A stretch of 64,000 nt of DNA, taken from positions 1,178,001 through 1,242,000 of the forward strand of contig CALYLX010000126.1 in assembly GCA_944990035.1 (NCBI GenBank). Reading direction: 5' to 3'. Source of the stretch: Clitopilus passeckerianus. Its lineage: Eukaryota > Basidiomycota > Agaricomycetes > Agaricales > Entolomataceae. Of the stretch, positions 11,829-22,342 are shown piece by piece. A model generated the notes under the pieces. That model saw only the letters and a program-made list of their open reading frames with translations, was not told where the DNA came from and did not search any database. Positions within the stretch are counted from its first letter, which is position 1; each line of letters begins with the position of its first letter. A program made the position numbers and the translations under genes.

Positions 11829-12531
11829 TTCAATTAAATCAAGGGACAATGGGACTTCCTTTCCCAAACCTTCGAATGTTTGAATGGCGCCATACACTTC
11901 AGGCCCTTTTTTCACAACAGTGGGTAGGTTTAGAAACCACCGTAGCTCCCTTTGTATAGAACACCCGGTGTGCCTGCATCCCCGGCTTATTTTTCGCCTT
12001 TTTCAGTCGTTTCTCCATCGGTCACTTTGTTACAGCTGTTCACCTTTTCTTCCTTTTGTTGTTGTGGCTCTGCCAGGATCTTACCCTGTTTCTGTTTTCT
12101 CATGGATCTTATCTCCTACATCATAAGCATATGCCTTGTCCAATAAAAGCCGTCTTTTTGACCACCCTCCCCGGAAAATTTGACAATTGTCTTGGTTACC
12201 AAGTCATCGATGCCCATCGACGCCTTCAAAAAAAATCCTCAGACGGAAGCAAAAGGAAATGGGCTCCAAGAAGCATGTGGACACTGGGCGGGCATCCACG
12301 CTCCTGGGTGGGCGCCATGACTTGTCCAAATCAAATCCTAGGCGTTATCGCAAATTTGTACAATGCGTCATACGCAAGAAACCACTAGAAGCAGGATATA
12401 CACAATAGGTTAAGAAAAGAAAAAAAGAGGAAGCGCTCTCCCAGGCTTGTAAGTAAGCAAACCGAGAGTTCGGATCCGAGCTCAGCTGAATGTGACACTT
12501 CAAGGCGCTCACGGCACCTTTCCGGAGTTTT
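11829..12531. other. Convergent 3' intergenic region, no gene seen
   Basis: About 700 bp between the stops of VPS23 and SRC1. It contains T-rich and C/T-rich patches (11985-12060) and only short open frames without family resemblance. It is probably the 3' UTRs of both neighbours; no RNA gene was recognised. Confidence 0.5.
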
Positions 12532-15385
12532 CTACTTTTCCTTCGGATCCTCCGGTCCTGCTTCCTCAAGCTCTTCCTCAACATTCGCAGCCAGCGGCGA
12601 CCCCTCTACGCGGCCTCGGCCACTTCCAACCCAAGTCCAGATTCTCAATTCATCGCCACCTTCAGTTTCTCCCAGATTCGCACGAACGTTTGCGTTTCCT
12701 TCCACGACCCTCTCGACTCGCTCCCAGAGCCGTCTCCGTACATTTACCGAATGCTCATCTTGCAGGATGAGGTCCCTCAACTGCAGAGATGACAAGTATG
12801 GCTGCGGATACGTCACCGGGTCGACGTGGTGTTGCATTTCTTGATTCCGAAGAGTATCGAGCGCGACCTGGACAAGCTCCGTGACGCGTTTAGAGTCCTT
12901 TCGGGTTTGGATAGTACGACTTTGCGCGTATTTTCCGAATAAAGCCGCCAGGAGTAAGCCTATTCATATACGGTAATAGGACAATGAGATCAAGACCAGA
13001 GATAGACACAAAAAGCAAACGTGATGCTGTGCAGACTTACCAAATACGCTCCCTTTCCACTCTTGCCACAGCTCCCTAGATCTGACAGTTACAACGCAGT
13101 CCCAAGTTAGGTCCGGTTTGTGGTGAGCAATATACCGGTTGTTACTTCGCAGAATTGAGGCGCCGAACGTCATAAAATTTCAGGCAGAACACTCACCGTC
13201 GATCGTCCCCATAGATAGCACCGCCGTACTGAATCAGCTGTTGGATGGCCTCGTCGAAGGTGTCATCAAAAGTAGCAAGAAGTTCCGGTCGCTGAAAAAC
13301 AGTCAGCTGTCGTTATAACAATCATGTGCTGAATCCAGATTCGCACCCGCGTCTTTTTCTTCATAATATCCCTCAGAATTTCGAGGTTCATACCCCATTT
13401 CTTAGCGTCGCCACCGTCGACTTCGGTAATTGTTGGATCGATTTGTCCAGTACAAAGGCGACGCCCGCGCTCCTGACCGAGCAGCGATTCGATAGCCTTC
13501 CCGAGCGCCCCAATATGCCTCTTGCGATTTGTGTTCTCTACGCAGCGAGGTGGTAACGCCACACTTCCGAAACCGGGAAAACCGTCCAGAGCCCCAGATA
13601 TGGTTTTGTAACACATATCCGCGAAAGACAAGGAAGAGAACGATACATTTGAGTTTCGTGGTGTTGATGGCGCCGGCAGGAGGAATAGTAAGGGGTGGGA
13701 TCGGAGCACGTAGCCCGTATCGCATACGACCGAGTCTTTGGTGCATGTTCCGTGTGCAGGACAAGGCGTACAGCGTTCCGGAACTACTAAGGCTGAAAGT
13801 GGAAGTGGCGGGCAGCCTTTGCTCACGTTCGGCTCGCCGTTATCTTCAGCTTGAAGTGACTGTTTCTGACAGGTTTCAACCTCTAACCTGCGAGCTTGCA
13901 ATTGTTGTACCACTTCATTCGAGTTCGTCCCTCGGTCACAATACCCTATCTGGGAGTATGCTGGCTGGATGACGAGAACGACGTAGGTTATGATGGCGAG
14001 GATGCCGAAATAGCCCGCGAGCTTAGGCTTTGAAACCGGTGTCGACGGCTCTTTGTAAGCCGCGAGGGATTGTTTGCCCCCGCCTGCTATGCGCTGCGAG
14101 ACCGCAAATACTTCATCTTCCGGGGTCTGCACAAGAGCTGGTGAATATTCTTGACCAACTTCTTCTGACTGCTCATCTACGACGATATCTTCGAGCACTT
14201 CTTCAACTTCTTCCCTGATGGGCTCCTGAGCGCTGATCACGTTTAATTCGTCATCGCTGTCAGGAGGAGGGAGAAGTGATTGTCGCCCAGTGAGGTATGG
14301 TGACGTATACGGCAAGCCGCTCAATCTCGAGCCGGAAGGTGAAGGTTGGGGACTGATATTGCTGAAGTCAAAGTGTGGAATCTGAGGGTTAAACTTCGTA
14401 TCTGGCGGGGATATGGGAGCTCCTAAAGGTGGTTGGTGGAAGAGCCTGACGGGAGAAGATGGTGATTCTGGAGGAGCAGAGGCAGATATTCTTGACTTTC
14501 TAGGTCCTATGCTCTTGCGGGCATTTCGATTCTTCGGCGGAGATGCTCTTGCAGGTGAGGAAGACTCAGCTCCCGATTGGAAGATATTATTATCTTCCCA
14601 ACCGCTGTCTTCAGCCTGGAGAAATGTTAGAATGAACACTACTCCGTAGATGGCCTGCCTACCGCGGTGGAAATACGTCGAGCTGCATCCGACTGTTTGC
14701 ATGCATTAGTTTACTCAGAGTGAAACGCCAGTAGAACAGAGAGAACGTACTGCTTTATTTCGGCGACCAACTTTTCTGGCAGGTTGAGCCGCTTCTTCCG
14801 ACTCACTCACTTCTTCGAGAGCTGGCTGTACCGTTATCCTGGAAGTAGATGGTCGACCTAACGCTGGCTGAGCAGAAGAACGACGGCGCTTAACCTACCT
14901 GAAGTCAGACATGCAACAATAGTGGAGGGGTGAACAAAGGTTGACATACTGGCTCCGGCCGTCGACGTTGTTCCTCTGGTTCAGGATCCGGGGGCGCCCT
15001 TGAAAGGCGACGAGATGACCTCCGCTCGATAGGTTGAGTCTACATAGTCGAATAAGTCATTAGAAGCCGAGGCAACTGCACGTACAAAGGCGCTCACCTG
15101 CCGGAGTGGTTCCCCGGTTATTCCGTCTAAAATACCATCGTCACTAGCGGCACTATTTGTGCGCTTGAGGTGATCCTTCTTCAACGCCGAAGACCTTGCT
15201 TTGATTTCGTCGTTAAAGACCTTGACTAACTTAGGCTTGCTATGTGGTGTTGGGTAAGGGATGTTATGGTATCCAAGGACACCCAACAGCAGGGGCACTG
15301 TGAGTGTATTTGGGTCAAAGTCGGGTTCTAGGTAGTCCCCAGATTTGATTATATCCGACGTTGTGAGCTTCGGGGCTCTTGACAT
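12532..15385 (-). CDS. SRC1: Inner nuclear membrane protein Src1/Heh1 (HeH/LEM and MAN1 C-terminal domain)
   Basis: The N-terminal HeH (LEM-like) domain lies at about residues 18-62 (PNTLTVPLLLGVLGYHNI then KLVKVFNDEIKAR). It is followed by a disordered Ser/Pro-rich segment with basic patches, a first membrane helix (LAGYFGILAIITYVVLVI), a Cys-containing lumenal domain (CTPCPAHGTCTKDSVVCDTG, CYKTISGALDG), and a second membrane helix near 12940-13090. The winged-helix-like MSC domain closes the protein (LRDLILQDEHSVNVRRRLWE then RVEGN-type repeats and LRIWTWVG) and ends at 12532. This order matches Src1/Heh1/MAN1 proteins, which tether chromatin and recruit ESCRT-III for nuclear pore quality control. 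About seven exons. The start ATG at 15385 places the HeH domain at the N-terminus as expected. Confidence 0.9.
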
Positions 15386-15591
15386 TGTGGAGAGTCAGTG
15401 AAGTGTTCAGTCCAAGGTGCAATCGAAAGGACGTTCAACACGTTCAGACCACGTGACCTGGAGATAGCGATAAACGATATTCAAGAGAAAAATGGACAGA
15501 AAATAGCCACTTTGTCCATTGGTTGAACTATTCAATATATTCGAATATCCATACATTGGTAATATCTACGATAAATAGCTAAATTAAGGTA

Positions 15592-17320
15592 TTACGAGAA
15601 ATCAGGACGTTTGAGACCGCTAGCTCCAAACCATTTGCCTTTCACCTGTAGAGAATGTATTAGTCCGAGATGTGGCAAAACTAATGAAACGCTTGCCATA
15701 AAGTTCCAGTATGCAGCAGGGAACACATCCTTTTTCAGATGATAGAAGAACCTGCGAACAGAAATAAAAGCATGAGCCAGAGATATGCATCAATCATGGC
15801 AGGAGCAAGGCAGACCGATTAGGCTTCGATTGATCAAAGACTGTTCCGAAGGATTCCTTAGGCTCAAGCCCGTATTTGAACTCGGCAAGCATAAGTTGTC
15901 CATAGCCGGTCAGAAGCTACCAAGGTGACAGTATCATTAGCTTTAGAGGTATTTGCCCATTTGTAGACACTAACCGGACATGAAGTGTAACCATCATATG
16001 CCGCGTTGGGAGCCAACTTGCCAGTGTCGACAACGGAGAACAAGTTTTCGACAAGTACGGGGGCTTGTGCTATCACAGCTGCGGCCGTCTTCGACGTTGG
16101 AAGAGACGAGCAGTCTCCAATAGCAAAGATATTGCCGTATTTGTTATGCCTTAGGTTCGACTTGTCGACGTCAACCCAACCCGCGCTATCTGCGATGGGA
16201 GAGCTTTTAATGACATCAAGAGGGCCCATGGGAGGTGCGACGTGCAGGAACGTGTAGTCAACGTCGGTCGTTGAACCATCAGCCTGTTTGAAGGTGGCTT
16301 TATGGTTGGCAGTATCCACCGAGACAAGATTGTGCTGGAAGTGCCCACCAACCCCGCGCTGGAGCCGAAGTTCATTTAAAGCATCTGAATATTTCTTGAC
16401 GCTGAACATTGTCGGCATGCCGGTGTAAAAGTCAATCTTGATGTTTTCGCTCCGGTCAGTACGCCTGAAGCGGTCCCAAGCCATCCACATAATTTTCTGA
16501 GGTGCTGAACGTGAGAGAATCAGCTAAGAGTAAACCGGAGGACAAGGTTTCACCCACCTCCAGCACATTTGATAACGCCTGCAGGTTGTGTGAATATGGC
16601 ATTTCCTGAGCGTAAAGCCTCGATGTCTGTCCAAACTTTGTCGCAAGTTTCATTAGAATATATCGAGGAAACGCCGGAAGTAGGATCAGCCAGGGCTGCC
16701 GGAAGGCCTTTAACATCGTTCCAGTTGATTTGCAGGCCCGTCGCAACAACCAAGACGTCATAGGAAATCACCCGTCCCGATGTTGTCGTGATATAGGATG
16801 AGTTCGGAGAGAAAGTCTTGACATTTTCAGGAACATGAACGAGATGCTTAGGAATCAACGTGTCTAGATTCTTTTGAAAATCCGACTTTGGCCGCAATCC
16901 AGAGCCAACGAGCGTCCTGCAATGCAGAAGTGGTTAGTCAGCAGGCTTTCCAAGAGACTATGAGATTGAGTCATGTTACCATCCAGGCTGGAGGAAACTG
17001 AGTCAGTTAACCATGGAGATCACGACGGTTTACACGTACCTGATAGTAGTGGTAAGAGGCTGCATCGAGGATCGCGACATCCCCTTCTTTCAAAGGTTTT
17101 CCTGCAGCCTGAAACCTGTCGTATATCTGGTTTGCAACAGACAAGCCACCGCTTCCTGCGAATATGTTAGAACTTCTCTCGTCAGGGCATTTGAAGATTG
17201 ATCCTGACCTCCACCAACGACCACAACCTTATACTTGCCGTGCTCAGCTGCAGATGCAAAAGAGCGAGAGGCCAAAGATTTTATCGAAGAAACAGCACTA
17301 CGAGCAAGCATTGCAGACAT
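15592..17320 (-). CDS. hmt2: Mitochondrial sulfide:quinone oxidoreductase (Hmt2/SQRDL family)
   Basis: The N-terminus (MSAMLARSAVSSIKSLASR) is Arg/Ser-rich and looks like a mitochondrial presequence. The FAD-binding motif VVVVGGGSGGLSVA is rebuilt across an intron at about 17170. The redox-active cysteines of the eukaryotic SQR family are both present: one in VIKCAGAPQKIMWMAW (across an intron at about 16500-16552), one in YDGYTSCPLLTGYGQLMLAE near the C-terminus. A second NAD/FAD-type strand reads NIFAIGDCSSLPTSKTAAA. The protein ends FGASGLKRPDFS with the stop at 15592-15594. These enzymes oxidise sulfide in the inner membrane and pass electrons to ubiquinone. Its start lies 126 bp from the divergent MSO1-like start. 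Confidence 0.92.
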
Positions 17321-17446
17321 GGTCGTAGTTGGGTGAACCTTGAAATTATTCGGCCGATTACAGTCAAAGGTTGCTGATCACGAGACTATGATGGAATTAT
17401 GAGTCCAGTGTACAGCCACCAATTCATTCTTGCTCTTGGCGACTTA

Positions 17447-18486
17447 ATGGCATCGCGCCAGGGTCTTCCCAGCAATCCTAAAGCGGGGAGGTCTGCACCA
17501 TCGCGTTTAGCTCAAAGGCTGAGGCCAACAGATATAAAGCCAGAATATACAGGTACGTTGCTGTTTCTCCGCCTTTTGACGCCGATAGAGCCTGAATGCT
17601 GTGAACAGAAACCAACTACCAATCTTCTCGCGCGAAACCTGACGATTATGACGAAGGATATGACACGGCTGCATCGTATATACCTCCTCTAAAGGAATCA
17701 GGCTACAAGAAGAGATGGATGAACCCCCCAGCCACTCCAGGTTTGTTCAAGTCCATGTCAGTAGCCACTAAGCGGATTCTGACTAGCTCACCCTAGACCA
17801 GTCCGTTCGACAGCCCGCTTCATCGAGTGAAGGCTCCGCAGTATGGAACAAGGTCGTCGGAGTCGCGAATAATCTTACCATAAGTGTAAGCCAGGCATGG
17901 GCTTCGAATGTAACGAAGCTCTCAGGAGAAGGTGGGTCTGGTCTTTTCTATCTTTTCATTAACACTGACGTGATCTTCATATGAACGCGAAGAGACCCCG
18001 CCTGGCGGAGAATCACGCCTCACACGAGCTATGAAGGCTTACCACCTTCAAAAAGCGACTTCGCCCACAGACCTACCAGATTGGCTGTTTGACGAACGTG
18101 ACCGCCGTGTCCGGGCGACCAAATTCCACGACTCCACGTCTACCAAAGTCACCAAACCAGTCGCCAGCCCGCTCTCACCTAACGACCAGCCGTATAACCA
18201 GCGAGGTTTGCGCGACATTTACGATGCTGCAGCTTCTACACAGGTAGCAAATAGAATGACCAATCACGATCGAACCCCTTCAAAGGCAACGGACCGGTTA
18301 AAGGCACTCCGCGAGGCTAAGAAAGGTGTACGACGCAATCTATCCGAGGACGTTGGCCGCAGCCGATACGACGAAGAACCAGCCATTGAAACCGAAACCC
18401 GACGTAGCCATGATCTTGACGATCAATCTAATAGCACCCCTCCTAGACGACGGATAGGCTTGCCGTCTGGGCCTCGTCGGTTCTGA
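17447..18486 (+). CDS. MSO1: Mso1-like Sec1-binding protein (exocytic SNARE regulation)
   Basis: The start ATG at 17447 (MASRQGLPSNPK) follows an out-of-context in-frame ATG at 17399 that would add 16 residues. Four exons are seen. The conserved part is SAVWNKVVGVANNLTISVSQ, then after an intron GGESRLTRAMKAYHLQKA and DLPDWLFDERDRR, which matches the Sec1-binding region of Mso1. The C-terminal third is basic, Arg/Ser-rich and probably disordered. In yeast Mso1 binds Sec1 and the exocytic SNARE complex at sites of vesicle fusion. The symbol is by domain similarity; fungal members vary outside the core, so orthology to yeast MSO1 is less certain than the domain call. Confidence 0.75.
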
Positions 18487-19506
18487 AGCTAACTTATTTG
18501 ACAGATACATGCAACAACTTTTTGATGATATAAGAATATCACAGCACATGGAGCTGGCCACCCTCATTGCTCTAATGTTTAATTTATTCTTCGTTGTACC
18601 ATTTGAGTGTATTTATGGAACATATGTACGGAATTTGTCTTCTCAGTAACTTGTATCCTTATATGTATAACTATGTAGAGCCTATTTTCGATGACAATGT
18701 ACACTGTCTTTGGTTTCCAACAATTAGTACGAGTATATTCAGATGGATCACTTGGAGCCAATCAGTATCAAGCCTTCGTCGCTTTGAACACACTTGTTCT
18801 GAATGGAAGATGGCAACGAGCCATGACATCTGCCAATCCGAGTTGCCCATGACTGATGTCTTGGTTTCTTGGTTGGTTATCGGAGAATCATGTGTAAGCT
18901 CACAGTCCTATGAAGTCGCAGCAGCGCTCGCCTTCGCCTTTGTAGAGATTGTGTTGAAGTTCGTCGATCAAAGAGCCAATCGACTCCAACCAATTCGCCC
19001 TTGATCATAGCTTTTACGCGAAAAGTCTCTAACTCGGGAGGGCTTCAAATTTCAATGTTGTCTTGGACCGTTGCAATCTGTGGACCCAGTATTTTGGGTT
19101 GGCTACATGATTCTATTGGACAGCGGTCTCCTTCTCATCATGGTTTCCATGACATATGATCTCTGCTGGTAGGTTAAAAACTCGAATTGCAGTCTGGTTC
19201 CCCACCCTCCGCCTTCTTTCTTCTCTTCCTTTCTTTCGCTCTTTCTTTTTCGTTGTTCTTCTCTCTCTCTTCGAGTCGAGTTGATCTCGCGACTAGCCAA
19301 ACTTTCAGGTCGAGGTGAGTCTTGCCAACCAGCCCATCCCGGAGTACCATTAATGACTTCATACGACGTCCAGATCACTACACTCCCTCTTTGAAAGAGC
19401 TTTTCTTCAGCAGACCCTAGAGGTTGCCTAGTTTTCAGTCCAGCCAACCACCACACCTCGACGGTTTTATTCTTTCCTTAACCCACATTTTCAACCTCAA
19501 GAAATC
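18487..19506. other. Long intergenic region upstream of the cupredoxin gene
   Basis: About 1 kb without a convincing gene. A plus-strand frame at 18594-19004 could encode 136 residues but shows no recognisable domain and no compositional sign of coding. The 3' portion is the likely promoter and leader of the cupredoxin gene, including the pyrimidine tract listed separately. Confidence 0.5.
19196..19280 (+). promoter_or_regulatory. Pyrimidine-rich (CT) tract in promoter/leader
   Basis: An almost unbroken C/T stretch on the plus strand (blocks such as CTTTCTTCTCTTCC and CTCTCTCTCTTCG), about 230-310 bp upstream of the cupredoxin start codon. CT-rich boxes are a common core-promoter element near transcription start sites of strongly expressed filamentous-fungal genes. 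The regulatory role is inferred from composition and position only. Confidence 0.5.
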
Positions 19507-20864
19507 ATGATCTTCGCTCGTTCTTTCATCGGCGCCGCCGCCCTCTTCTCTGGACTGGTTTCTGGCTTGCCTCGTCCCATGCCTGATAGTGCTATCGGCG
19601 GAGAGGCCGCCGTCTCCGCTCCTAACGGCATCCCCATTACCGACACCGCTGAGCTCTCCTCTCAACTCTCGAGCGCAACTAGCTCGGCATACGGTGCTTC
19701 GTCCACGGACGCCAGTGGCTCGTACAACTATGGATCTAACAATGGTTACGGTCAGGGCAACCCATATGCTCAGAGCTCCGAAGCATCTGCGACCACCTCT
19801 GCATATGGATCATACTCTACCCCCACCTATGGCTCAGGTAGCTCGAACTGGAACTCCGGATCCAACTACGACGACTGTGTTTCCCGTGAGTATTTTCAAA
19901 TCCACTGGTTGTCTTCAATCTTCTGACTGATTATACACAGAATGTTTGGCTACCTACGGTTCTTCCCCTTCACCGTACACACCGCCAACATCTACAGAGA
20001 AGGCTGCTGGAAGCTCTGGTACGAATGGCGTCACTCACACTGTCATCGTCGCACCTACACAGGGCGTCTTGCGATACATTCCCTTCGCTGTGAACGCATC
20101 CGTCGGTGATACCGTCAAGTTCATGTGGGGCGCCAACAACCACACCGTCACCAAGTCCTCTGCTCTCACTCCTTGCAACAAGTCTGGCGATGCCTTTGCT
20201 TCAGGTCTCCAGATCAAGGACTTCGTCTGTAAGTCTTAACAAGGAATTGATTATGCCTTGCACTCACGAATGCTCCCCAGTCGAGCAAGTTGTCAACGAC
20301 ACCAACCCCACTTACTTCTACTGTGCCGCGCCCAACCACTGTCAGAAGGGAATGTTCGGCATGATCAATCCCCCCAGCTCGGCCGGCCAGCCCACTTCGT
20401 TCTCTGCCATGATCCAAAATATGGGTGCCAAGAACCCCGACATGGCAGCTTACACCACGTACACAGCTGAGCAAACTGCCAACAACGACGCTGCCGCCAA
20501 GTGGGGTGGAAACATCAACGTTGCTGCCTTGCCAGACTGGGCACAACCCTTGGCCGCCGCCAACGTTCTGTACACCCGTAACTTCCTTGCTAAGAACGCC
20601 GAGACGCTCAAGGATGACGGCTCCGTCGATTTGAGCTCTGCCACTGGCACTCCTCTCATGATTCCTCAGGATGTCGGCGCAGCTCTCAACAACGCCGCTG
20701 CAGTGCCAGCCGCACCCGCAGCTTCGTCACCAGCAGCAACCTCGGCAGCGCCTTCTTCAACCGCCACGGCCGAAAGCCTCAATGATAACGGTGCTGGCTC
20801 CCTTGCTTCACCTAAAGCCCTCGTCGGCTTGGCTGTTGTCCTGGCCACTTTCTTCGCCCTCTAG
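19507..20864 (+). CDS. Secreted, probably GPI-anchored cupredoxin (extracellular blue-copper-like protein)
   Basis: The protein begins with a signal peptide (MIFARSFIGAAALFSGLVSG), then a low-complexity Ser/Tyr/Gly/Asn-rich region to about residue 125. A cupredoxin fold follows: VTHTVIVAPTQGVLRYIPFA, DTVKFMWGANNHTVTKSS and, after an intron at 20229-20280, TYFYCAAPNHCQKGMFGM. The four type-1 copper ligands are visible: His in NNHTV, then Cys, His and Met in the CAAPNHCQKGM loop. An Ala/Ser/Pro-rich tail ends in a hydrophobic segment (ALVGLAVVLATFFAL), typical of GPI attachment. Two introns (19886-19940, 20229-20280). Such proteins are widespread in Agaricomycetes cell walls and secretomes; substrate and role are unknown. 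The C-ending codon bias and the CT-rich leader suggest strong expression. Confidence 0.9.
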
Positions 20865-21109
20865 AAGGTTTGAGTGGATATCTTGACGAGTTTTACGACG
20901 GTGTCAAAATGGGTGCATAATTTGCAAGTATCTAATTCTTGATGGACTTTGGCTTAGAATATTTACTGTCTTTTGCATGGACCGATAACTATACCTTTTT
21001 TGTTTGCTGGCATTTTTTTGACATTTTACAATACACCTGCATCCCTGCCAAAGAATGAAGTGCGCTGAACCAAGTCTGAGAAACTGCTTTGTAAACGAGT
21101 ATACGACAA

Positions 21110-22173
21110 CTACATTGACCCGAATATATCGTCAATCTCGTCTTTGCGTATTTTCTTCTTTTTGACTGGGACGCTGGAAACCGCTGGGGGAACCTTGCGT
21201 TCGACGATAATCCGTTGTGGCTCAGTGGCTGGGATATCATCGTTGGGATTATCGTTGGAAAGATGTATGGAACATACCTTTGGAGATAGCCTTTTTGTGT
21301 GGGACAGAAATCGTGTTTTCCATCGGAGAAACGATCTCAGTGGCCTCCGAGGGACGTGGTACATCCGAATCCTCCTGAACAGCCACCAGAGCCTCTTGAA
21401 TGTCAGGCTCATCATTGCTATACAGAGCATCGAATGATTGAAGACTATTCCTGATAGCGCAGATGTTCAGATGGAGTTCTGAAATTACTGCACTAAGCCG
21501 GGACACAACGGCAACCAAGGTGAGGGTTAATTGCAAGAATGCTCCGTTCTGCATATGGAGGCCGAGGCATCTGGTAAAGCCGTTAGTTCTGTAATATGAC
21601 GATGTAGTAGTAGGAAAATACCTACTTGTAAGTCTCTGCCAATCTCTCTCGCATCTAAGGTTTCTCGTTGAGCAGATGAATCAGACTGGGCAACGACTAT
21701 CCTTGCCTTGGTCAGTAGGCTAAGACTCGCCTGAAGGCGGCGTGAAGTAGAATGGATAGAGTGTTTTTCTGGGACATGTGTCCAGGACCCTTTCATTGTC
21801 TGTGTTCTCGTGCATGTCAGTAGACACAAGACCAAGTGATTGTGAAAACATACTTTTCAGAGCCATCTTGGCAGAAAAATGATCGCCTTAGGTTGGCGAC
21901 AATGTCCTCAATCTTCAGGCCATGGAGTCGCTCACAGTATCTCCTAGTCTCTGCAACACGTTTCCAAAAGAGCGCTGACCGGTGCTGATTCTTGCCCTTG
22001 TAATAAATTCGCCTTAGCACTCTGAATTCTGTTGAAAAGGTTTCCGATGCGGTTTGAATTCGTTTTGAGTGGGCCTTTAGTTCCTTCAGTATGGCATCAA
22101 CTTTCCCATGCTTCAAAGGATTCAAGGAGGTCCTTGGTTGGGAGCGATATTCGATTTGGGCATAGCTGCTCAT
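21110..22173 (-). CDS. NEPRO_N/RMP1-like nucleolar protein
   Basis: The start at 22173 gives MSSYAQIEYRSQPR. The key block is RVLRRIYYKGKNQHRSALFW followed by RVAETRRYCERLHGLKIEDI, which resembles the N-terminal domain of nucleolus and neural progenitor protein (NEPRO) and the related RNase MRP subunit Rmp1 with its KNQHR signature. Further helices read NGAFLQLTLTLVAVVSRLSA. A basic tail with KKKKIRKDEIDDIFGSM ends at 21110. Four or five exons, including introns at about 21240-21290 and 21785-21855. A role in rRNA processing through RNase MRP/P is inferred from the domain alone. It converges with the cupredoxin gene and shares a 169-bp divergent promoter with APL2. Confidence 0.62.
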
Positions 22174-22342
22174 GGGAGACTGAAGAGCCTATGTCAGCCA
22201 AGCCAGGCGCGTGTTGCCATCAACGATTCCTCTGCTACTACTACCATCCAAGCCGTGTCAGTTTCTGCCTTCCTCGTCGATAAGACTCCAGACTTTTCTG
22301 GCATCCACACTCGACCTGTTGCGTTGTAAGGGTACATAGACG

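Noticed and set aside
18594..19004. 136-codon plus-strand frame between MSO1 and the cupredoxin gene
   Set aside because: No domain, no sensible composition and no splice continuation; it lies in promoter and 3' UTR sequence.
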